Assembly: GCA_026874595.1 (NCBI GenBank)
Contig: CM049317.1
Span: 36,922,401 to 36,986,400 of the forward strand
Length of the DNA: 64,000 bases
Origin: Sipunculus nudus
Lineage: Eukaryota; Annelida; Sipuncula; Golfingiida; Sipunculidae
Direction of reading: 5' to 3'
Part shown: positions 25,427 through 36,510 of the stretch, piece after piece
How positions within the stretch are numbered: position 1 is the first letter of the stretch
Layout: every line of letters starts with the position of its first letter
Program-made: the position numbers and the translations under genes
The notes under the pieces: model-generated
What the model saw: the letters and a program-made list of their open reading frames with translations, nothing else
Told to the model about the DNA's origin: nothing
Databases searched by the model: none

Positions 25427-25471
25427 CCCCCCCCCCCCCCCCCCATGCCTCCTGCATGTGGGGGGGGGGGG
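25427..25471. repeat. C-tract/G-tract inverted repeat (hairpin)
   Basis: A run of about 17 C is separated from a run of about 13 G by a short segment that is itself inverted (CATGC, CTCCT, GCATG). Together they form a long C:G stem with one bulged T. This could adopt a cruciform, triplex or G-quadruplex/i-motif. Tract lengths in such sequence are prone to sequencing error. Confidence 0.85.
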
Positions 25472-26765
25472 GATCACTATTGTGGGATGCTCCCAAACCC
25501 CTGTATGCATTCTCATTCGGCCCATATTCTCAGGTTGCAAACGTGATTTTACACTTGTGACTATTCCGTGGCGATGTTCCTGAATCTGGATCATGTGAGG
25601 GATCAATACCAAAATTACCTAAATGGCCCGCAAATTTCATGCAACTCAGTCTATGATTTCGTGAGTAAAAATTTACAGAAACGCACGAACTTGGATGCCC
25701 ATTGTTAGATGCTATTTGTTATTGGAACTCACCCATGAACGAGAGCACACGTTTAAAAAAAGCTCTGGGAACAATGAAATTCCATTGCTGAAGTTCTCCC
25801 TAACCCATAAATTCTCGGCGCCGGACCATGACCTGAACAGATACTATTGGCACTCTTGAGTGACGCGTAGGAGGCTTGCCGTATTGGCATTCACTTAAAG
25901 TTGCCCATTCACCTAACATTGGAAAAAAATAATTTATGTAATTTCTGTCTTGTAATTTCTGGTGTGTATATTACTGTTCTGAGGAAAATTCTGGTTATGA
26001 AAAGTTCTTATCATGCCTCCGTGAAGGATGGTTGAACTATATTTATCAACGTGTTTGTAAACACAGCTTCGTTGACAAACGGTTAACACCTGTAACCTAA
26101 GGTGGAAGGCTGCATATATGCAAAGGTAACTTGTTGCAAAACACCATTTGCAAAGCTCTGGCGTATCTCGTTGCCGTCAGAAGCCCTTGTGTTTAGAGTG
26201 TTTAGGCGCCCCCCCCCCACATAATATAAAGACGTTGACATAAACAAAACAAGCAGCCTGTGTGCGGTGATACCCACATTTTTAGGGCTATTTTTGTAAA
26301 AGCTCCAAGGAATTACCTTTAGTTAATAATGGTTAGATAGGTGATTGGGCCGCTTTAATGTTTTGCCTATGTTACGTTCGGACATAGGAAACTATATATG
26401 TGTGCATATTCTTTGATGTAGCTTCTGAATAGAACCGATTTTGTCTTGCCCCATTCCCGAAAGTCCCTGAAAAATTTCTAAGTTGTGAACAAACACCCAC
26501 ACAAATACACATTTTTAAATTGTCAAAAAAATATGGCCAGGAACAGCCAGGTTGCAGTATTAGCACACGACACATTAAAAAAAATCGCAAAAAAAAGGGA
26601 ATATTTATACGTTAGTGTTATTCACCTTTGTTAAAACAGACATATATAGACCAACATGCATTATTTTCTGTCATTTATGTATATCTTATAGGTTTTATTT
26701 TTTTTAGATTTGTATTGCGCACTCTTTTACCGGAAATAGGTAAAGGATCGATTCACTGCATTACA

Positions 26766-26817
<52 letters not shown>
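26766..26817. repeat. (TA)n-(TG)n compound microsatellite
   Basis: Short TA run followed by about 40 bp of TG repeats. Confidence 0.95.
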
Positions 26818-26818
<1 letters not shown>

Positions 26819-26859
26819 CTGTGTTGATCGATACTTGTTATCTGTGGACGAAAACTGAT

Positions 26860-28190
26860 TAAAATTAATTTTAAGAGGGTTATATTGAGACCATAAAACT
26901 CAGCAACACGCGAGACAATACCCAGCAGGCAGCTCTGCTTAATCCGACAATTATTTTAAGTATTATGATCGAAATATATATGCCCCTTAGCTTACATTCT
27001 TCATTAGCTTACATATATACAAAACATTCATTGTTATTCAATGTTATATTATGGGAATGGTTTATAGGCCTAAAGCACAGTTTCCCAGTTCCAGGTCATT
27101 TGGTAAAAAATATGTTTGTGTAGGCAGGTTATTACTCAAGTCACTTGTTAATTCTTATTAACTGGAGCTTCATTGCTTAAATTGATTCGAAGTAAGTTCA
27201 GATATAGAGATGTAGATGTCATATATTTTAAATGTCCAACAACACATTTTTTTTATAAATTAAGGTTCAGATATGACTAACTGGAAATAATTATACCCTA
27301 TAATCACAATCCAATACCCCTTGTGGAGCAGATAACTGTATACATAACATTTGATATACCTCGAAAAGCAATCGAGTATAAAATCCTTAATGAGTGAAGT
27401 AATTTTGCCACCATTTAGCACACGATTCACCGTTTTCAAACGATTACCACAAAAAAAAGGTCTGGAACGTCAACATATATGTATCACACTTAAATTTGTC
27501 ATCTCTAAATGACCTTGTGGTTTAAGTGGAATTAACTGTTTTGAGCAATCACATAAACCCAAAATGATGAAGTCGTGCTCGGTGAAATGATTGCACTGTC
27601 TTTTACCGTTCAGCGTCTGAGAGAGAGAAATAATATTCAAGAGAAATGTAAGAGTCCACTTTAGTCGAATGATGATGGCACCACCCACTCTTGTTGTAGT
27701 CTTTTTAGGTCTGATGATATAGCGTTCAAACTCGCATGGATACCGTGCCTGGGAGAGGACGGGCATAAACATTTTAATATCTAATGCGCACGAAATATAT
27801 ATCGCGTACGCATGGGATACTATTTCCTACGCCTCGTGCGCACGAAATAAAATAACCGTATACAAGTTCTCTCCTAGCAGGTGAACATGCATTTTGTTGG
27901 CTGTAAGAACAAACAGTTCCCCATGGGCAATGAAGCTCAGCTGAAATTGAAATATAGGTGACGCATATGTTAAGTATATAATTTTATGATCGGCTAAAAA
28001 TATGAACCTACAAAAATGATTAAATGACCTCCAGAATGCTCAATATTAGGCGTTTTGTCCAAAGGCCTTAGACATAAGGATACACAAAACTCTTTTTCCG
28101 TTTCCAGGAAGATTTTACCAAGAAATTTTTACCTAGGAACTATGTCGAACTGCTTTGATTTGGGTCCATGTAACGTATCTGGTGCTAAAT
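26860..28190. other. no gene recognised
   Basis: No coding or mobile-element signature. A short direct repeat GCGCACGAAAT occurs twice (about 27,785 and 27,839), the second copy overlapping a small CGTGCGCACG palindrome. Confidence 0.45.
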
Positions 28191-29080
28191 GTTCACAGAA
28201 TATAAGGCACAGTGACCCCATTTCGGGTTTCTGAGAACATTTCACAGGGCCCTCCAAGAACCATATTTTTATCAGAAGATTTTTCGGTCAAACTGTTACC
28301 ATGCCCGTCAGACAACGAGGGCCCTAAAAGCGTGTTCTATCACACATAATATAAACACAGTAAATATCATTTTGGTTGTCCCAGGAGACATAACAAACAT
28401 TTTTCTGGGTCCACTATTTAAGATTATGAGAACGTCTGATTATCAGAGTGCTCAAAATTAGGTTCCCCCTCGTACCTCCTACAACATAGGGCATCATGAG
28501 CTCATCTCAGGTGCTGAATAAGGTTTATAAGATTCTAAACCCAACGGATACAATTTTTATGCCCCGTCTGACTGTCTGGGTGCACGAAATCCAGTTTTCC
28601 GCTCGTAGATCGCGGAATATAGGTCACCATAACCTAGATTTGAGGTTTACAGATACGAGTTGTGCCCATCTGACGTTTAATGCGCACATTCGACATCTTT
28701 TCCAGATATGTTGCTGAAATTTAGGGTTAGTGACCTAACTTTATCGTCAAAAGAAAATTTGCACAGCACCTCCCAGAATGTTGCGTTGGAAGTTTTAAGG
28801 CCTAACAGATACGATTTGTGTCCATCTGACATTTAAAGTACTCGTATGACATCTTTTTCCTATGGGTCCCAGAATATAAGTCAGGGTGACTTAATTTCAT
28901 ATTTCCAAGGATATTTGTCCAGGAACTTCTTAAATGTTAGTTCGCAGAATATAGGTCACCATGACCTGATTTCAGTTTTCAAAAGAGATTTGCCCAGAAC
29001 CTTTCTCGATATACATTTGAATTTTCTAGAAATAACTGTTGCGATTTGTACCCTGTTAACAGACGGCCGGCCGGACTGAC
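28190..29080. repeat. degenerate tandem repeats with GAATATAGGTCAC motif
   Basis: GAATATAAGG/GAATATAGGTCACCATGACC-type motifs occur at about 28,197, 28,615, 28,872 and 28,947, interleaved with CCCAGAA/CCAGGAA and GTTT(T/C)CA boxes, with a fundamental spacing near 75-80 bp. The block ends in ACAGACGGCCGGCCGGACTG, an end sequence similar to those of many molluscan satellite-bearing elements. Frames inside are repeat artefacts. Confidence 0.55.
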
Positions 29081-29636
29081 GACGTAGTCAAATGTGCTGA
29101 AAATGGAAAAAAAAATAAGCGTGAAAAATGTATTTGTTTGTAGATCTCCCATGTCTGTAAAATGGGTACTTAATTTAGATGGAAGACGAAAGCAATTGCA
29201 TTAGGAGGATAACCATATTCAAAACCATAAAACAAGTACATTTTGATTGCTGTTATACGGCTGGATGTTTATATGTGTTCTAAGTGTCTGAGAAAATAAA
29301 GGAACACGATCCTTGCATGTATATTTATATAAAACGTATGATATGTATTGTGATTCAATTTTTTTTAATAATGTTAATTGTAATTTAATTTAGTATTACA
29401 TTGTAATATTTGTCAAAAAATGAAATAGATGACAATCTCATCTGATAGACCAATTTTTTTAAACTAATATCATTTTGTGATGTTTAGCAAACACGATATT
29501 CAAATCAGTTACATTTAGCTTGCGGATATATGAAATAAAATATCATAGAGCATGAGAAAAGGTGGACCAGGGCTCTAGAATAATAAAGCGTGCTATTAAT
29601 TCTTATGCTCATCCGACCGGTCTATAATTGTTATTC

Positions 29637-29638
<2 letters not shown>

Positions 29639-29688
<50 letters not shown>
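29639..29688. repeat. (TA)n microsatellite flanking the foldback element
   Basis: Perfect TA tract directly abutting the left end of the foldback element. Confidence 0.95.
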
Positions 29689-29692
<4 letters not shown>

Positions 29693-30310
29693 AGAGACGA
29701 GATTGAAATCCAGGCGGATTTTAAATTCGCCTAGACGAGATTGCGATTGTGATCTCGCCTAGGCGAGATTGCAATTGTGATCTGGGCTAGACGGATTTTA
29801 AACTCGCCTAGACGAGATCACAATCGCAATCTCGCCTAGGCGAGATTAAAATCCGTCATGGAGCAGGCCATGATTTTAATCTCGCCTAGGCGAGTTTAAA
29901 ATCTGTCTGGTGTCATCCAGGCGAGTTTAAAATCTGCCTGATATCACCTGGGCGAGTTTAAAATCTGCCTAGGCTAGATTAAAATAGTGATCTGATCTAA
30001 TTTCCCAATAAATTATACATTGTAATTGACTTATGAAAGATGTTTTCAGTCGGATTTTCAATATTTTAACATTGAATGGTAACGTATAGTTCACAAGTAA
30101 TATATTTATTAATATTTACGGAATATTATATTATTAATCAATAATTAACATTAATTGTGGAAATGGAATATTTTATATTATATATTTTTTATTAATATGG
30201 TTATGTATAGTTCACAAGTAATATATATTTAATAATATTTACAGAATATTATAATATTTATGTAATAATTAACATTAATTTTTTTATTTTATATTTTTAT
30301 TTATAAACAA
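29689..30310 (+). repeat. left arm of foldback element (palindrome ladder)
   Basis: The first ~310 bp consists of repeated CGCCTAGGCGAG and GATTTTAAA/TTTAAAATC blocks, so the arm can fold on itself as well as pair with the right arm. The inner ~300 bp is very AT-rich. Confidence 0.8.
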
Positions 30311-31255
30311 TGTAATAAGAAACTTACATTGGTATTGTATATGGCATATTCAAATGATATATGATGTGGGCTGCTGCTGATTATTTACATAATAATGTTG
30401 TTGTCAATATTAATTTGAAGGGAAACTGGTATTAGTAATATTAGTAATGTAGTGTTTTAAAAAGACAAAAGGAACATAGCTCATTTATTTTTATTAATAT
30501 AATTCAATGCATGTTCACATGCATAAATGATCTATTACTCTATGAATCTAGAAATCATATTTTTTTCTGATATGATATAATACTGTCCAAAAAAAGGCAG
30601 TTATCTTGTAACACAGTCTACATAAATATTGAAGCTTCACAAAATGCATAAAAAAACATTAAAAAAAGATCAGAAGAATATTATATACTTTATAAGAAAA
30701 GACTAAATAAGACAAAGAAATATTCACTTGCATACATCTGTGTATCAACTTTTACCTTTTCTCATATGATGTTTAATTACCTATAAAAAGGATGGTGTAT
30801 CAAAATCCATCATAAATACAGATACCCTGCATATTTTGTACCATAAGTGTACATGTTTTGACTGTTGAGTGTTGAATACCTGGGTGAAAAGAAACATTTG
30901 AACCAGATCAACCAACTAATTTGTTCTGTTTGTCCTGTAAGAATTATCAAATAGGATGATTGTTTATGTTAATGGGCAATATACTCATTAAATAGTGAAG
31001 TAATAGCTATCCACACTAATCTATCTATCTGTCTATCTATCTATCTATGATTGATTCAATATGCAAGTGGATGACTTTTTCCCCCAGATTTGCTCTTCAT
31101 AATATCTCATAGGTGTGCTTCAATAAACCTCCTGTTACTCTCTAATTGCCATATATTTAAATACAATTACAAATTATTTTTTTGTAAAAATTATTAGTGA
31201 TATTTACAATCCCAAGGTTGTTAAGAAAACTAGAGAAAAAAAAATAAAGATTAAC

Positions 31256-33010
31256 TAGATTACGGGTAGTCGACAAGCGACTACGTGTATCCGCCTAAAT
31301 CAGAGTGGAAAGGGTGAAGTGAGGCATGGATTAAGTGACAAGGGGAAATAGAGTGAAGTGTTGCATATTAGCATGGATGTCTGCAGCCAAATTGTGTATG
31401 AAGGTTGCCCCCCCCCCCCCCTACCACAAAATCCAGAAAGCCGTCCCAGTTGTATACATATGCAAAATTTAAGGCAGATAAGTCAAACCACTACATGTAT
31501 ATGAGTGATTTTAGCCCGTGGCAGACAATCAGATGGATGCTGAGCAAAAATGGTTGCAGGTGACGGCACCAGTTTTGCGTATGATAAAGAGCTATGTGAG
31601 AACTATACACATGCAAAACTTTGGCCCAATCGGTCAAACGGTTCCCAAGATATGAGCTTGGATGTCTGCTGCATAAACTAGAATGCAGGTGGCTCCACCT
31701 GTCATAAAATCAAGAGAGCTGTCGGGGATGTATAAACCTGCAAAATTTTAGCCAGATATGTCACACCACTGCCGAGATATGAGTGATTTTATCCCATGGC
31801 AGACAAACAGACAGGAGCTGTGCAAAAATGGCTGCAGGTGGCGCCACCAGTTTTGCGTATGTTATAAAGCTCTCCAAGGGCTACATTTGTGCAAAAAATT
31901 TTCCTGATCAGTCAAACAGTTCCCGAGATATGAGCTTGGATGTCTGCAGCGTAAACGTGAATGTAGGTGGCGCCACCTGTCATAAAATCAGAAAAGCTAT
32001 CCAGGATGTATACGCATGCTGAATTTCAGGTGAATTAGTCAAGTCACTGCAGAGATATGAGTGATTTTAACCCAAGGCAAACAAACAGATGGACACTGTG
32101 CAAACATGGTTGCAGGTGGCGCCACCATTTTTTTGTGTATGTTATAAAGCTCTCCAAGGGCTACATTTGTGCAAAAAATATTTCCTGATCGGTCAAACGG
32201 TTCCCGAGATAAAAGCTTGGATGTCTGCAGCGTAAACGTGAATGTAGGTGGCGCCACCTGTCACAAAATCAGAAAAGCTATCCAGGATGTATACGCATGC
32301 CAATTTTCAGGTGAATTAGTCAAGTCACTGCAGAGATATGAGTGATTTTAACCCAAGGCAGACAAACAGATGGACACTGTGCAAACATGGTTGCAGGTGG
32401 CGCCACCAGTTTTTGTGTATGTTATAAAGCTCTCCAAGGGCTACATTTGTGCAAAAAAATTTTCCTGATCGGTCAAACGGTTCCCGAAATATGAGCTTGG
32501 ATGTCTGCATTGTAAACATGAATGTAGGTGGCGCCACCTGTCACAAAATCAGAAAAGCTATCCAGGATGTATACGCATGCCAAATTTCAGGTGAATCAGT
32601 CAAGTCACGGCAGAGATATGAGTGATTTTAACCCAAGGCAGACGAACAGATGGACACTGTGCAAACATGGTTGCAGGTGGCGCCACCATTTTTTGTGTAT
32701 GTTATAAAGCTCTCCAAGGGCTACATTTGTGCAAAAAAAATTTTCCTGATCCGTCAAACGGTTCCCGAGATATGTGGGTTTATGTGTGGAAACAGACGCA
32801 CAAACTGACGCAGAGCGCAGAGGAAAGGTCAGAGGTCAAAACAAAATCGGGGCGCAGCAGTTCACATGTGACCCGAACATAATCCCGGGTTTTGTAAAAT
32901 TCTACCCAGTGGTTACGGAGGAGTTCTCCGGAAACCTACGCGGCAGCGGCGGCGGCGGCGTGCAGCTGAAAACATAGTATCCGCAAAACTCTTTTTTGGC
33001 GGATACAATT
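31256..33010 (+). mobile_element. Helentron-like non-autonomous element with satellite core
   Basis: The left end has a 7-bp hairpin (GTAGTCG 31,266-31,272 / CGACTAC 31,278-31,284) followed by GTATCCGCC at 31,287-31,295. The right end has a hairpin GTATCCGC (32,977-32,984) / GCGGATAC (32,999-33,006), so GTATCCGCC at the left is the inverse of GGCGGATAC at the right. Between them is a tandem-repeat core. A 5' subterminal repeat, a satellite core and a 3' hairpin is the layout of Helentron-associated elements (pearl and DINE types) known from bivalves and insects. It lacks the CTRR end of canonical Helitrons and has no Rep/helicase. Confidence 0.5.
31515..32780. repeat. dimeric satellite array, ~280-bp higher-order unit
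   Basis: The landmark CCCATGGCA/CCCAAGGCA starts at about 31,515, 31,793, 32,071, 32,352 and 32,632, a period of 278-281 bp. Each unit contains the perfect 12-bp palindrome GGTGGCGCCACC (or a near copy) twice, about 140 bp apart. The two halves share GAGATATGAG and TC--TCAA-C landmarks, so the unit is a dimer of diverged ~140-bp monomers. The 60-86 codon frames on both strands here are by-products of the repeat. Confidence 0.85.
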
Positions 33011-33049
33011 AATGTTTGCAAATAATTGGTATAATAAGGATGCTGTAGA

Positions 33050-33591
33050 CCACATGAAACACATCAAAGGTGCAAATAATAATCAAATATCTATTTCATA
33101 ATTCTGTTTCCAAAATTAATGTTAATTATCACATGAATAATTATTACATTACTGTAAAAAGTTAATAATTACATTAATACTATAATATTCTGTAAATATT
33201 AATAAATATATTACCTTTTAACTTTATATAACCATTCAGTGTTAAAATATTGAAAATCCGACGGAAAACATCTTTCATATGTCAATTACAATGCTTAATA
33301 TATAAGGAAATTAGATCAGATCACTATTTTAATCTCGCCTAGGCAGATTTTAAACTCGCCTAAGTAATATCAGGCAGATTTTAAACTCGCCTGGATGACA
33401 CCAGACGGATTTTAAACTCGCCTAGGCGAGATTAAAATCCTGGCCTGCTCCATGATGGGATTTTAATCTCGTCTAGGCGAGTTTAAAATCCGTCTAGCTG
33501 AGATCACAATTGCAATCTCGCCTAGGCGAGATCACAATCGCAATCTCGTCTAGGCCAATTTAAAATCCGCCTGGATTTCAATCTCGTCTCT

Positions 33592-33595
<4 letters not shown>
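33050..33595 (-). repeat. right arm of foldback element
   Basis: Inverted counterpart of the left arm at 29,689, with the same CTCGCCTAGGCGAG ladder from about 33,320 to 33,595 and abutting (TA)n at 33,596-33,623. Confidence 0.8.
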
Positions 33596-33627
<32 letters not shown>

Positions 33628-33850
33628 CACGTGTATTATCATACAATTTTTTGAAGGGCACAGGCTTTGTTACGGCCCCTATTGAAATAACATCCCCTAT
33701 TGTAATAATGATTACATTAGTGGTTACAAATGAGCTGTTTCTCATAACCCCTATTGTAATAGCGTGCACTGTTGTTAAAATTATTACATTAGGGTTGTAT
33801 TTGCAACCCCTATTGTTATAAGATATTTATTACAATAGGGGTAGCGGTTG
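33596..33850. repeat. (TA)n followed by CCCCTATTG-type repeats
   Basis: After the (TA)n tract come several copies of CCCCTATTGTAATA and its inverse TTATTACAATAGGGG (for example about 33,678, 33,694, 33,750, 33,808 and 33,828), forming a small inverted-repeat-rich block, possibly a MITE remnant. Confidence 0.5.
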
Positions 33851-34295
33851 CAATGGTTCTTGCACACCAGCTTTGGCAAAAAAAATATGTGAACACTGTG
33901 ATACCACACACAAATCGATGCCTATTTACAATGTAATTAATTTAAATTGTAATTTATAATGTTATAAATATTAAATGTTGTTCCATCGATTCATGAATAT
34001 TATTATCCTTTGACCAAATTATATTTTTGATTTCAATAAACACTTACAGTTACAGTTACAGTGATAAACTGTTATATACTGTTGAAAGGGCTGATAAGTC
34101 GCTGCCTTTGCCCGTAAGTTAAATTATTATTAATATAATATTGTATGTTATATATAAATTATACTATAATTAATGTTATATATCAAATTAGTAATATATC
34201 TAACTAAAAATAAGCCACGTATGACTGTGAAATGCACAGTTTGTGGAATATGCAGAGTCCAGAAGCGAGCCCCTCGATGGAAAGACTAGAAATGC

Positions 34296-34590
34296 TGTCA
34301 TTTAGTGACCAGAGATGTGTCCAGAGAGGTGCTGCCACCTAGTGACCAGAGAGATGTCTAGATACGTGCTACCATCCAGTGTCAAGAGAGGTGTCCAGGA
34401 AAGTGCTGTCTCTTATGTCCAGAGAGGTGTATAGAGAAGTGCTGTCAACCGATGAGCAGAAAAGTGCTTTCAGCCGGTGACCAGAGAACTGCTGCCAGCT
34501 TGTGACCAGAAAGGTGCTCCCAGCCGATATCAGTAGAGGTGTCGCCAGCCGAGGTCCAGAGAGTTGCCACCTACCGTGGTCCAGTATTGT
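34296..34590. repeat. ~28-31 bp minisatellite
   Basis: About ten degenerate copies of a unit resembling GTGCTGCCAGCCGGTGACCAGAGAG. The minus-strand 107-codon frame across it shows a matching repeated peptide (STFL-TS) and is judged an artefact. Confidence 0.75.
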
Positions 34591-34689
34591 CAGCTCAGGA
34601 TATATAAAGATTTTTAACGGACTCTGTGTTTTACTAGGGTTTTTAATAGTGTGTGTACCAGTGCATCTTGCGAGGTGAAACAGGATGGG

Positions 34690-36510
34690 CACCCTATCTG
34701 GTAGATGGTTTTGAATTCTGAATACTGTTGGTTGATTTTAATATATACTCCTTGTTGCTTAGCCACTGCCTTTTGTTATGCTGTGTGCCTTAGGGCTGAT
34801 ACGTTGGGTGAGCCATCAAATACCACACAATCTCTAATGTACCATGGTAAACCCGGTTTACCGACAACCCTGTCCAACATTTGGTGAAGGGGCCTTTTCA
34901 AAGGGCCCTAGAGGGGTTTCTTTTATCGGATGATTTTCATAAACTTTCACATTGCTATAGTCATATAAATCCTTCAAATTATTTTGATAGTATATGGATT
35001 ATTTACAATATATGTTATATTATATTGTCATAAATCAAGCAATGATGGTGTTTTACCCAAGTTTCTTATCTGAAACACAATCTCACATAACGAGTGTGTC
35101 TTTTCTGAAGTATCATTTCATGGAGTCCCTGCGTATCCATTTTTAAAAATTTTTCAGAATAGGTCCAGTATTTCGGCGGGATCAATGTCTTCTGTGGGGT
35201 ACTTGTTGCATTGGGTAGAGTGTGCATTACTACTGTCTTCCATGACTGTCGGATAATCTCTTTAACATGCTTGTAATCTTACTTGTGCAATTATCGTTTG
35301 GGTTCTAAGTATATCACTGTAAATTTCCTGGGGATACCATTATCGTTCAGACTGTCTGTGTACCGTGCATGTTTTCTATAGATAATATATTAAGTTGTCA
35401 GACAACCATCTTACCATACTTACGGATGTACGACTTCAGTACGTTGTTTTCAGTGTTTAGAAAGACGTGTAACAAAAATTATAACATTTTCTGTTTTAGA
35501 CATGTTAATTCAATGTTATTCCATTGCAAAACGTATACCCTAAATTTTAAAAGGTCTTGAACATTAAAATTCTTGACATGTACGAAACTGAACTCACTTT
35601 CTAAAAAACCTCGCCAACACCCACATGCTAAGATAATAGTGTACAACTAGTATATTTCCGTTGTAAGCATAGAGACATAATTTTTTTACAATATGTGTCT
35701 TTACACGTATCCTTTCAGCATTTGGTCAAGGTTACCTTGTGTGAGAATGGATATATTTTTACTGCAGTTACCCTAACCCTTAAAAATCTTAGGAGTTGGA
35801 TAGAAAAACTGTAACTGCTAGCCGCAGTATTATGTATAAACTGACAACACACTACCAATTTAAATCTTTTAAGTTTACAAACATAAATCATAAACTATGC
35901 GTTTCACCTGCATTGGGCGGCGACATCATTTTAAAGAACATTAATTTTATAAACATATCTGTAGTATGGTACATAAAGAATGAAGCTGCGATTCCAGATT
36001 CAGTTCTGATTTCCATTGTTAAGACTGACCAAACCTTGGGTCCATTTATTCGAATAAATAAGGGAATAATTATTTGTAAAGTTTAAAGTTAGAGCTGTGA
36101 TAAATAACCAAAGAATCAGTCAAACATTGCGTTCACATTCAATTTAATGATACAGAGAATGTATTAATTCACGTCCAATTGAATTCGTATTATAGAATAT
36201 CCTCTTTAAAAAGAGATGTATATTACTACAACCCCCATTCTGGTACTAATATGGTTTTTAACAGCGCGGTAATATCATTTTGACGAAATGTTACGTAAAC
36301 ATTACAAAAATGTTACGATGAATATCAAATAAGACACTGGTTTTAATAAAAGAGTTACTTTAGCAATTACCGATGTTTCCACTATTTAGAAATTGACACA
36401 ATCCCTCATCGTACACCATACCTTACCATGCGCATTGTATGTCCATCGACTCATATTAAAAATAACAACCTTTTAACGTAACGGATTCCTAGGCTAGTAC
36501 AATAAGGACT
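34690..36510. other. no gene recognised
   Basis: AT-rich, short unsupported frames only (up to 96 codons). I could not align this interval to the left side of the spacer, so the inverted duplication appears to stop near 36,510. Confidence 0.45.

Larger units (their letters stand above)
29689..33595. mobile_element. 3.9-kb foldback element with long terminal inverted repeats
   Basis: The two ends are inverted copies for roughly 550-600 bp. TGTCAGAGACGAGATTGAAA at 29,689 is mirrored by the reverse complement ending at 33,595, and inner landmarks such as GTCGGATTTTCAATATTTTAACA (left, about 30,048) are mirrored near 33,240. Both ends abut (TA)n tracts, so a TA target duplication is possible. 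The outer ~310 bp of each arm is a ladder of the palindrome CTCGCCTAGGCGAG alternating with GATTTTAAA-like spacers. No transposase is encoded. The middle carries a separate Helentron-like insertion. Superfamily unknown; foldback elements or Tc1/mariner-type MITEs that use TA targets are candidates. Confidence 0.8.

Noticed and set aside
31515-32780. CRISPR array
   Set aside because: Units are ~280-bp contiguous satellites with no short repeat/spacer pattern, and the DNA is clearly eukaryotic.
31783-32882. Small ORFs repeated on both strands
   Set aside because: They recur once per satellite unit with the same frame breaks; they are by-products of the tandem repeat.
34369-34692. 107-codon minus-strand ORF
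   Set aside because: The repeated peptide mirrors the underlying 28-31 bp minisatellite.
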